NCBI GenBank assembly: GCA_036274645.1
Contig: DASUFH010000025.1
Span: 1-6,893, forward strand
Reading direction: 5' to 3'
DNA length: 6,893 nucleotides
From: DASUFH01 sp036274645
GTDB lineage: Bacteria; Acidobacteriota; Terriglobia; 20CM-2-55-15
Position 1 is the first letter of the stretch. The number at the start of each line of letters is the position of its first letter. A model generated the notes under the pieces. The model worked only from the letters and a program-made list of their open reading frames with translations. It searched no databases and was not told where the DNA came from. The position numbers and the translations under genes are program-made. Shown here piece by piece: positions 1 through 5,592 of the stretch.

Positions 1-696
1 CCAGAACGACAGCGGGTTGAACTTCGGCGGAACCACCACGGCGCCGCCGGAAGCCAGCGTGGACAGGGTCGAAGCCACGAGCCCGTGCACGTGAAACAAC
101 GGCATCGCGATCATCGCGACATCGGTAGGGCCGAGGCTGTAGGTCCGGATGATGTTCTCCGCAGATACGGCCAGATTGCGATGCTTCAATGGCACCCGCT
201 TCGGACGGCCCGTGCTGCCGCTCGTGTGCAACACCAGCGCGACCGCGTCCGGATCCGGCGGCCCGGCGGTCTTGCCTGAAGGAGTCGGCGAAAGCTGGAC
301 CTCGCCGGCAGTCGTCACGGTCGCTTCCACGATCGGGACATGCTTGTCGGCCGCGGCGCGACGCGCGTCATCCGCCCCCTGCGGCGGAACAACGAGCAGT
401 TTCGCGTTCGTGTCTTCGAGATAGAACACAAACTCATCGTGCCGGTATCCCGGATTGAGGGGCGCCGCCGTGCCGGCAATCGAAGCGGCCAGAAAACACA
501 CGATCGTGTCGAGTCCGTTCGGCAGCGACATCGCCACGCGGTCTCCCGGTCCGATGCCCGCCGACCGGAAGGCGTCCGCCACCGCCGCCACCTGCCTTCT
601 CAGACTGTCATAAGTAACCCGGACTCCTGTTTCCGGCAGAATGACCGCCGTCGCGCTTCCGGGCGCTCGTTGAATGACTTCCAGTAGTGTGTTCAT
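1..696 (-). CDS. AMP-forming acyl-CoA synthetase, oxalyl-CoA synthetase-like, N-terminal part (truncated by window edge)
   Basis: This is the first 232 codons of an adenylate-forming (ANL superfamily) CoA ligase, which activates a carboxylic acid with ATP and transfers it to CoA. The frame is open from an ATG at 696 to the window edge; family members run to about 500 residues, so over half is missing. The ATP-binding P-loop is visible as HTSGSTGRPK (residues 157-166), followed by PLFHVHG (199-205). Spacing and wording of these motifs, plus AAPLNPGY near residue 78, recall plant AAE3 and yeast Pcs60, which are oxalyl-CoA synthetases, but acid specificity is set partly in the missing half, so substrate is inference. 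It looks cytoplasmic, with no signal peptide. The ribosome site is weak (AAAAGG close to the ATG). It is transcribed divergently from the gene at 934. Family assignment is firm; oxalate specificity is only plausible. Confidence 0.9.
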   Translation of the reverse strand, partial: MNTLLEVIQRAPGSATAVILPETGVRVTYDSLRRQVAAVADAFRSAGIGPGDRVAMSLPNGLDTIVCFLAASIAGTAAPLNPGYRHDEFVFYLEDTNAKLLVVPPQGADDARRAAADKHVPIVEATVTTAGEVQLSPTPSGKTAGPPDPDAVALVLHTSGSTGRPKRVPLKHRNLAVSAENIIRTYSLGPTDVAMIAMPLFHVHGLVASTLSTLASGGAVVVPPKFNPLSFW

Positions 697-790
697 TGCC
701 TTTTGCCCCGGGGAAGATAACACATCCTCCGCGCGCTCTCCCAGCGCAGGCGAGGAAGGTTATTCCCGCCACTTCCCCCAGCCGAAGGCC

Positions 791-877
791 TGCGGAATTA
801 GGGACAGAGAGGAATTTATGCCCCGCTGCCGCGAAGCGGCGGGGGAGCATAAATTCCTCTCTGTCCCTAATTCCGCA
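791..877. repeat. 87-base near-perfect inverted repeat (MITE/REPIN-like hairpin)
   Basis: Two 42-base arms (791-832 and 836-877) pair around a three-base GAA loop. The outer 30 bases of each arm match perfectly, starting TGCGGAATTAGGGACAG; the inner 12 have three mismatches. The tip reads GCGAAGC (831-837), a sequence known to form an unusually stable DNA mini-hairpin. There is no T-run after either arm, so it does not look like an intrinsic terminator, and it lies between two divergent genes where no terminator is needed. The GGGACAG core recalls repeats mobilised by REP-associated (Y1/RAYT) transposases. That link is from memory and no transposase of that type is present here. Confidence 0.85.
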
Positions 878-890
878 AAGCCACGTTTGT

Positions 891-896
891 TATAAA
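891..896 (+). promoter_or_regulatory. possible -10 element (TATAAA) for the gene at 934
   Basis: TATAAA in an AT-rich patch (887-899) lies 37 bases before the ATG at 934, in otherwise GC-rich DNA. No convincing -35 box is found at 16-18 bases upstream; that stretch is the right arm of the 791-877 hairpin. This is a weak candidate. Confidence 0.3.
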
Positions 897-933
897 TGAT
901 TCCGGCTGAACGAGGATTTTTCGGAGGCATTCA

Positions 934-2088
934 ATGAAACGAGTCGTTTTTCTTGCCGCGACCGCGGCGCTTTTCGGCGCAATGACCTTCGCGTCATTGG
1001 GACAGGCCCGTCTCTGGCAGTCGCCTCTCGATTGCGACCGCGCGTGTCTGGTCGGTTTTGTCGACTCCTATCTGGCCGGTATGGTCGCGCACGACGCCAA
1101 ACGGGTTGCGTTCGCGCCGAACGCGAAGTTCACGGAAAACACTCAGGCGATGTCCTTCACCGAAGGACTGTGGAAGAACGCGACTTCCGGTCCGTTCACC
1201 AATTACAAGATTTACGTTCCGGATCCGGTTTCCGGTCAGGTCGGCTTCATGGGCGTTGTCCGTGAACTGACCTCGGCCGCTCCCCCGGCGCGCGGCGCCA
1301 CTCCCGGCGCCGGCGGCGCGCGCGCAACAGCGCCTGCCGGCGCGACCGGAACTCGCGGGGCCGCCGCCCCCGCGCCCGCGCGTGGCGCAACCCCGGCTCG
1401 CGGCGCGACTTCCGCCCCCCCGCGTGGTGGCGCTCGCGGCTTTGCGGCGGCGGGCGCTCAGGACGCGGCGGTGGATCGTCCGGTTCAACTGGGGTTGCGC
1501 CTGAAGATTGAGAATCGCAGGATCACCGAAGCCGAACACATCATCGCCCGCCTCAGCGACAACGACATGGCCAACTTCCAGACGCCGCCGTCGCGCCTGC
1601 TCGAAACCGTGGCCGAGGCCCAGCGTCTTCCGCGCGAAACCATGCTGATGATCGGCAATTCCTACTATGACTCGATCGTGCAGAGCGACGGCGATGCCGC
1701 GCCCTATTCCGCAGAATGCAGCCGCCGTGAAAACGGCCGTGGAACCGCCGGCGCCGCGGCGGAGGAAGGGCGCGGCGCTCGCGATTGCCGCGAACAGATG
1801 TTCGGCCGCGGGCTGGCCTACATTCAGAGCATCGATCTTCGCCGCGTCTGGATCGCCGACGTCGAGAAAGGGCTCGTCTTCGGCATGACGATGTTCCGCC
1901 AGCCGTACGCTCACGTGAACTATGAAAACGGCGAGTTTACGGTCGAACAGGACGGGCCCGGCAATCCCTTCGATCTTCCCGCTGTCCATGTCTTCAAGAT
2001 CATCGGCGGCCGGATCTATGACATCGAAGCGATGGGCTTCATCATGCCGCTGAACTCAAAGAACGGCTGGAGTGAATACATCCGATAG
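934..2088 (+). CDS. secreted two-domain NTF2/SnoaL-like protein (DUF8021-like) with Ala/Gly/Pro/Arg insert
   Basis: A 384-residue exported protein of unknown function. Residues 1-25 form a signal peptide (KR, hydrophobic stretch, LGQA). The mature part holds two similar halves that look like NTF2/SnoaL-type cones. The first starts CDRACLVGFVDSYL (34-47) with PNAKFTEN (62-69) and resumes at LGLRLKIENRRITEAEHI (186-203). The second starts at about residue 224, with GNSYYDSIVQSDG (241-253), ECSRRENG (261-268) and a closing FKIIGGRIYDIEAMGF (354-369). This arrangement resembles DUF8021-type proteins. Each half is interrupted by low complexity: a long one at 114-178 with ARGAT three times (119, 149, 155), and a short Gly/Ala/Arg run at 267-284 between C262 and C285. 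GGAGG (923-927) sits six bases before the ATG, fixing the start. Whether it binds a small molecule or acts as an enzyme cannot be told. Confidence 0.82.
   Translation: MKRVVFLAATAALFGAMTFASLGQARLWQSPLDCDRACLVGFVDSYLAGMVAHDAKRVAFAPNAKFTENTQAMSFTEGLWKNATSGPFTNYKIYVPDPVSGQVGFMGVVRELTSAAPPARGATPGAGGARATAPAGATGTRGAAAPAPARGATPARGATSAPPRGGARGFAAAGAQDAAVDRPVQLGLRLKIENRRITEAEHIIARLSDNDMANFQTPPSRLLETVAEAQRLPRETMLMIGNSYYDSIVQSDGDAAPYSAECSRRENGRGTAGAAAEEGRGARDCREQMFGRGLAYIQSIDLRRVWIADVEKGLVFGMTMFRQPYAHVNYENGEFTVEQDGPGNPFDLPAVHVFKIIGGRIYDIEAMGFIMPLNSKNGWSEYIR
1273..1467 (+). repeat. low-complexity GC-rich coding insert (Ala/Gly/Pro/Arg, ARGAT repeats)
   Basis: Residues 114-178 of the NTF2-like protein are almost only Ala, Gly, Pro, Arg, Thr and Ser. 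The ARGAT unit recurs at residues 119, 149 and 155. At DNA level the stretch is nearly all G and C, with runs such as GGCGCGCGCGC. It separates the N-terminal strands of the first domain from its C-terminal strands, so it is probably a disordered loop. Such inserts often grow by slippage, which is inference here. Confidence 0.75.
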
Positions 2089-2094
2089 CGCCGC

Positions 2095-2104
2095 GAGTAT
2101 ACTC
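2095..2104. promoter_or_regulatory. palindrome GAGTATACTC containing a -10-like TATACT
   Basis: A perfect 10-base palindrome lies seven bases after the stop of the NTF2-like gene and 77 bases before the ATG at 2181. On the plus strand it contains TATACT (2098-2103), close to the sigma-70 -10 consensus. The position 17 bases upstream reads AATACA, which matches only half of a -35 box. It could give the 2181 gene its own promoter, or be a small operator. Weak evidence. Confidence 0.3.
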
Positions 2105-2180
2105 CTCGATTCCGGGCGGGCCCTGCGGCGCTCGCTTTATCGGAACAGGATCCCTGAACGAAGACAAAGGAGAACCCGTA

Positions 2181-2831
2181 ATGAAACTGCAACTCTTTGG
2201 CGCGGCGTTAACCGTGACGCTGTCTTTCGCCGCTTTCAGCGTCGGGCAACAGAATCCGGCGCCGGCGTCCAACATGAGTTTCTTTGTGACCAGCGCAAAC
2301 CCCAAAGGCGGCAATCTGGGCGGCCTGACCGGAGCGGATCAGGTGTGTACGACGCTCGCGAAGGCCGTCGGCAGCAACAAGACCTGGCGCGCGTACCTGA
2401 GCACGAGCTCCGTCGACGCCAAGACACGGATCGGTAAGGGACCCTGGTTTAACTTTAAAGGAGTACAGATTGCCAGGGACGTCGCGGACCTGCACAGCGC
2501 AAACAACAAGATCTCCGCGGATACCGCGCTGACCGAGAAGGGGAGCAAGCCGAACTACCTTGCCGGCGATCCGCCGCAGCCGGTCGCGCAGCCGTTGCAG
2601 CACGACATCATGACGGGCTCCAAGGAGGACGGAACCAAAGACGCCGACACCTGCAAGGACTGGACCGCCGGCGACGCGTCGGCCAAGACGATGCTCGGTC
2701 ATGCGGACCGCCTCGGCCGCAATCCCGGTGTGAATTCGTGGAACGCGATCCACGCGTCTCAGGGTTGCGGAATGGAACAGCTTCAGCCGACCGGTGGCGC
2801 CGGGCTGTTCTACTGCTTCGCCACCAACTGA
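2181..2831 (+). CDS. small secreted DUF1554/endostatin-like (C-type-lectin-fold) protein
   Basis: A 216-residue exported protein of unknown role. Residues 1-22 are a signal peptide. The mature N-terminus reads FFVTSANPKGGNLGGLTGAD (34-53) followed by C56, which closely matches the opening of DUF1554, a family related to the endostatin/C-type-lectin fold and known from Leptospira surface proteins. Further landmarks are WRAYLS (69-74), RIGKGPW (83-89), TGS..DGT (145-152), TCKDWTAGD (157-165) and a C-terminal GCGMEQL (195-201) with FYCFA (210-214). Four cysteines (56, 158, 196, 212) could form two disulfides. AAAGGAG (2166-2172) sits eight bases before the ATG. It follows the NTF2-like gene by 92 bases on the same strand and may be cotranscribed. 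A carbohydrate- or matrix-binding role is possible from the fold only. No lipoprotein cysteine follows the signal peptide, so it is probably periplasmic or released. Confidence 0.8.
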   Translation: MKLQLFGAALTVTLSFAAFSVGQQNPAPASNMSFFVTSANPKGGNLGGLTGADQVCTTLAKAVGSNKTWRAYLSTSSVDAKTRIGKGPWFNFKGVQIARDVADLHSANNKISADTALTEKGSKPNYLAGDPPQPVAQPLQHDIMTGSKEDGTKDADTCKDWTAGDASAKTMLGHADRLGRNPGVNSWNAIHASQGCGMEQLQPTGGAGLFYCFATN

Positions 2832-2838
2832 TCAAATA

Positions 2839-2867
2839 TGTAGGGGCGGTCTATGACCGCCCCTGCA
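2839..2867. repeat. REP-like palindrome, copy 1
   Basis: Arms GGGGCGGTC (2843-2851) and GACCGCCCC (2855-2863) pair around TAT. Pairing continues outward to 2839/2867 with a single T/G mismatch. The first 24 bases (2839-2862) are identical to copies 2 and 3. It starts eight bases after the stop at 2831, between convergent genes. No T-tract follows, so termination would have to be Rho-dependent, if it happens at all. Confidence 0.88.
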
Positions 2868-2908
2868 ATGCAGCCGGGGACCCAAAATGTCTCGCCGTAT
2901 TCAGGGCG

Positions 2909-2929
2909 GTGGTCGTCACAGGCGACCAC
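2909..2929. terminator. hairpin directly after the SUMF1-like gene, possible weak terminator
   Basis: GTGGTCG (2909-2915) and CGACCAC (2923-2929) form a seven-base stem with a seven-base loop. On the minus strand the stem begins one base after the TAG at 2931-2933. It has no U-tract, so it may only protect the mRNA end or pair as part of a repeat. A terminator role is tentative. Confidence 0.35.
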
Positions 2930-2930
2930 T

Positions 2931-3692
2931 CTACCGAACGCGTTCCCGGGCGATACGGAATCCGACCAGATCAAGGTGAATGCCGACATCGCTCATGTTT
3001 CGAGCGGACAGGCGGATGTTCCGGTAAGCCACATACCACGCGCCGCCGCGCAAAACCTTGCGCGCGCCCGATTCGGGTCCTGACGGATCGCTTAGATCGG
3101 CGCTCGAATATGGTCCGTACCAGTCTTCGACCCATTCGTACACGTTTCCCTGCATGTCGAACAGCCCCCAGGCGTTTCCCTTCTTCTGCCCCACCGGGTG
3201 GGTTTTTCGTTCCGCGTTGTCTTCGTACCACGCCACGTCATTCACCAGCGGCCCCGCGACGGGCCCCGTTGCGCCGGCCCTCGCGGCGTATTCCCACTCG
3301 GCTTCGGTGGGCAAACGGTACCGGTACCCATCGGCTCGTTCATTCATCTTCTGGATGAATGCCTGCGCTTCGTGCCAGCTGACGCGCTCGACGGGCCGGT
3401 CGTCTCCGCTGAAAGAACTCGGATTGGCGCCCATCGCCGCCTGCCACTGTTGCTGTGTGACCTCATACTTCCCCAGTTCAAACCCTTTCGTGATCCGCAC
3501 GGTGTGCGCCGGTTCTTCGGCCTCGAAGCAGTCATGGTCCTCCATGGAACAGCCCATTCGAAACGTGCCCGGCCCGATCATCACGAACTCGATGCGCGGC
3601 TCGGTGGTTTGCTGACTCAGACCGGTATCGGTCGTTCCCGCAAGCGCAATTGCTATTGCGAGCAGAACAGGGAAGGATCGGATTCTGGACAT
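2931..3692 (-). CDS. secreted SUMF1/formylglycine-generating-enzyme-fold protein without catalytic cysteines
   Basis: A 253-residue protein with a signal peptide (residues 1-26) and a complete FGE-sulfatase (SUMF1) domain. Family landmarks in order: FVMIGPGTFRMGC (36-48), FELGKYEVTQQQW (71-83), PVERVSWHEAQAF (100-112), YRLPTEAEWEYAARAG (125-140), GLFDMQGNVYEWVEDWYG (176-193), VLRGGAW (213-219) and VGFRIAR (243-249). True formylglycine-generating enzymes carry two cysteines after the RGGS(Y/W) motif. Here that stretch reads YRNIRLSARN with none. The only cysteines are C48 and C55 near the N-terminus. It is therefore unlikely to oxidise sulfatase cysteines, and more likely uses this C-type-lectin-type fold for binding or another reaction. 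GGAGAGG (minus strand, 3705-3699) lies six bases before the ATG. A palindrome sits just upstream of that site. No sulfatase gene is in the window. It is divergent from the peptidase gene. Confidence 0.92.
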   Translation of the reverse strand: MSRIRSFPVLLAIAIALAGTTDTGLSQQTTEPRIEFVMIGPGTFRMGCSMEDHDCFEAEEPAHTVRITKGFELGKYEVTQQQWQAAMGANPSSFSGDDRPVERVSWHEAQAFIQKMNERADGYRYRLPTEAEWEYAARAGATGPVAGPLVNDVAWYEDNAERKTHPVGQKKGNAWGLFDMQGNVYEWVEDWYGPYSSADLSDPSGPESGARKVLRGGAWYVAYRNIRLSARNMSDVGIHLDLVGFRIARERVR

Positions 3693-3710
3693 GACAGGCC
3701 TCTCCGTTCT

Positions 3711-3734
3711 TGTAGGGGCGGTCTATGACCGCCC
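3711..3734. repeat. REP-like palindrome, copy 2
   Basis: GGGCGGTC (3716-3723), TAT, GACCGCCC (3727-3734), preceded by TGTAG. It is identical over 24 bases to copies 1 and 3. It lies between two divergent genes, only five bases upstream of the ribosome-binding site of the SUMF1-like gene. It is thus probably in that gene's leader or core promoter. Confidence 0.88.
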
Positions 3735-3800
3735 GAAATTTCGTTCCCGTGACGAACCGCTCTGCAAGGCTTATAGCACAGCCATCCCCCCGATGGAGTA

Positions 3801-3830
3801 TTGCGCTTGCCGCGGAGGCGCGGTCATACT
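3801..3830 (+). promoter_or_regulatory. possible promoter for the metallopeptidase gene
   Basis: TTGCGC (3801-3806) and CATACT (3825-3830) are 18 bases apart, and the ATG at 3863 follows 32 bases later. The boxes match the sigma-70 consensus at three and four of six positions. ATACTC also occurs in the palindrome at 2095-2104. Weak candidate. Confidence 0.25.
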
Positions 3831-3848
3831 CGGCCATCTTTTCAGCCA

Positions 3849-3854
3849 AAGGGG
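3849..3854 (+). promoter_or_regulatory. ribosome-binding site AAGGGG that sets the peptidase start
   Basis: AAGGGG lies eight bases before the ATG at 3863. The in-frame ATG at 3725 lies inside palindrome copy 2 and adds 46 residues without signal-peptide character. The 3863 start puts a standard signal peptide at the N-terminus. Confidence 0.7.
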
Positions 3855-3862
3855 AATCCGCA

Positions 3863-5392
3863 ATGCGCTTCATTCTGCGAAGGCCTTCCATGCGGGTCTG
3901 GACTGGTCTGGTTCTGGCGCTGGCAGGCACGATGTTACTGGCGTTTCCGGAGACTCGCGCTTTTCAGGTATCGGGCCAGTTCGACTGGAAATGCGTCCGG
4001 GGAAGTGGCGAGCCGTGCGAACAAACGGATCTGGTTGATCCCCGGTTTCGACAGATCCTGATTCTTTCAACAGCGTATCGCGATGGTTCCGCAAATACGT
4101 TCTGGCGCGACTTTGGCCGTTTCGTGGCGCGTCTGGGAAGTCGGCAGATGATGAACGCGTGGAGCGCGCAAAAGCGCGATCGCATTCTTTATGTCGGCGT
4201 CTTCACCGGAGGTGGCCCCCTGGATTCCGGCAACGCTTCATTCGGCGCGCACGTTCGCGAGGACATTACGGGAACGCGCGTCCTTGCGGCGCGATCCGAA
4301 TCCGTTCATCAGTTCGTGGACCAACTTCAGGCGCGGGCGCCCTGGCTGGATCCGCTGGGAGTCGCGCTCCTGTTCCAGTCCGGCAACGCCATGGCGAACT
4401 CCACGCCGCCGTCTTTTTCTTCCCGGTCCTACGGAATTACGCGCATCGGATCGGACGACCTCCGAAACGGATACATCGGCGCGCATGAACTGGGTCACGG
4501 CGCGCTCAATTTTCTCGACGAGTATGTCGAATCGGGACTCGAGAATCTCAACATCCGCAACTTTGATGTTCTTACTCCTCTGTTGATTTTCACACCCCCG
4601 GGCTCAACCCCGCCTCCGGACGGATATGACTATCGCCTTTCGGAGATTCTCGCGGGCAACGGTCCCGTCAACCTGGCGCCTCGGCCTGACGTAACGACAG
4701 TCCGGACGCCTGGCGCTGCGCCTCAGCGGTTCGAATACGAAGGGGGCCTTTTCTTCGGCCGTGGAACGTTTCATGACGCCGGATCCAACCTCATGAATTC
4801 GGATTTTGTTCAGCGTGGACCCGGAGACGGATTCGCGTTTGATCACAGCCCGGCGCAACAGGAGTACATCGATTCGGTATTCGGAGACGCTCCGAGCCGC
4901 GCCAACGACCGCTTACGCAACGTGGGGCCGGTGGATGGCTGGCCAGGTGAATTCGGGGCGAGCACAACGGTCATGCTTTACGACGCCGATAAAAACAATC
5001 CCCGGCATCCTACGAAGGAGTACGTGGTGCAGGTCGGCTGGTGGGAACATCAGCAGGGCGCCGATCCGCGCTGGCGCGTGGATTCCTATACTGTCCCGGC
5101 GACAAAGCAGACCGTCGATCTTCCCTTGTCCGCGGGACCCCGGGAAAAGCTACTGCTGGCAGTCGCCTGCCGCGCCGGAATGACGGAACTCAGCGATGAA
5201 CTCAATGGGCGTGATGTATGCGATCGCGAGAACTCCAACAGGGCCGTTTCGTTACGCTTCTATACGCCCTATGAATCCACCACCGTGCCCGCAAGCCAGT
5301 GGTTTACAACATACTGGTGGCGCTTTCGAACGTTTAACGGAAGTCAGTACTCCGGCTGGACGGGCTGGTCGAGCTTCTACCGGAGTTTTTGA
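3863..5392 (+). CDS. secreted zinc metallopeptidase, M64 (IgA peptidase)-like
   Basis: A 509-residue exported protein. Residues 1-34 are a signal peptide (RRPSMRVW, hydrophobic 13-28, then FPETRA). The key motif is AHELGHGALNFLDEY (207-221). HExGH supplies two zinc ligands (H208, H212) and the general base E209. The spacing to DEY (219-221) matches the HExGHxxxxLxDEY pattern of family M64, where the acidic residue provides the third ligand. SNLMNSDF (308-315) is the likely counterpart of the M64 segment containing the Met. The C-terminal 140 residues look beta-rich, and YWWRFRTFNG...GWTGWSSFYR (484-507) resembles a fibronectin-type strand pattern. Cysteines pair plausibly as C44/C52 and C436/C453. 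An alternative start at 3890 would shorten the signal peptide. It probably acts outside the cytoplasm; its substrate is unknown and immunoglobulin cleavage should not be assumed. It is divergent from the SUMF1-like gene and convergent with the MetF-like gene. Confidence 0.85.
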   Translation: MRFILRRPSMRVWTGLVLALAGTMLLAFPETRAFQVSGQFDWKCVRGSGEPCEQTDLVDPRFRQILILSTAYRDGSANTFWRDFGRFVARLGSRQMMNAWSAQKRDRILYVGVFTGGGPLDSGNASFGAHVREDITGTRVLAARSESVHQFVDQLQARAPWLDPLGVALLFQSGNAMANSTPPSFSSRSYGITRIGSDDLRNGYIGAHELGHGALNFLDEYVESGLENLNIRNFDVLTPLLIFTPPGSTPPPDGYDYRLSEILAGNGPVNLAPRPDVTTVRTPGAAPQRFEYEGGLFFGRGTFHDAGSNLMNSDFVQRGPGDGFAFDHSPAQQEYIDSVFGDAPSRANDRLRNVGPVDGWPGEFGASTTVMLYDADKNNPRHPTKEYVVQVGWWEHQQGADPRWRVDSYTVPATKQTVDLPLSAGPREKLLLAVACRAGMTELSDELNGRDVCDRENSNRAVSLRFYTPYESTTVPASQWFTTYWWRFRTFNGSQYSGWTGWSSFYRSF

Positions 5393-5420
5393 GCCAGTCT
5401 GGACGTCAGGCGCGCCTGCT

Positions 5421-5444
5421 TGTAGGGGCGGTCTATGACCGCCC
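5421..5444. repeat. REP-like palindrome, copy 3
   Basis: GGGCGGTC-TAT-GACCGCCC preceded by TGTAG, identical over 24 bases to copies 1 and 2. With copy 2 it also shares the two bases CT before TGTAG. It begins 28 bases after the peptidase stop, between convergent genes. Confidence 0.88.
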
Positions 5445-5541
5445 AGCGTTTCGGAGTGGAAATCTCTGATTTAACAGGCAGTTCACCATCAAACGCCGGG
5501 CGGTTACACGAAGTGGGAGTACCGCTATTGAAGCGCGGATG

Positions 5542-5562
5542 CCCGCCTTCATCCAAGGCGGG
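5542..5562. repeat. hairpin of a second repeat type
   Basis: CCCGCCTT (5542-5549) and AAGGCGGG (5555-5562) pair perfectly around CATCC. The sequence differs from the 24-base palindromes. It resembles the common class of bacterial repeats built around CCCGCCTT/AAGGCGGG stems. It lies between convergent genes and could work as a transcription barrier in both directions. Confidence 0.7.
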
Positions 5563-5592
5563 AATACACCAGAAAATGTCCAAACTCCAGGA

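Noticed and set aside
994..1989. Long minus-strand open frame (331 codons) opposite the NTF2-like gene
   Set aside because: It mirrors a GC-rich true gene, contains no family motif or signal peptide, and has no ribosome site. High GC makes antisense frames long.
2208..2753. Minus-strand open frame (181 codons) opposite the DUF1554-like gene
   Set aside because: The plus strand has a signal peptide, a ribosome site and family motifs; the antisense frame has none.
2839..2867. Classical intrinsic terminator at palindrome copy 1
   Set aside because: The stem is strong but no T-run follows on either strand, and the same palindrome also occurs between divergent gene starts.
2738..3358. Plus-strand open frame of 206 codons crossing palindrome copy 1
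   Set aside because: It overlaps the end of the DUF1554-like gene and the antisense of the SUMF1-like gene, and is rich in Arg, Pro and Thr as expected for an off-frame.
3725..3862. N-terminal 46-residue extension of the metallopeptidase
   Set aside because: The ATG lies inside palindrome copy 2, the extension is not signal-like, and a better ribosome site precedes 3863.
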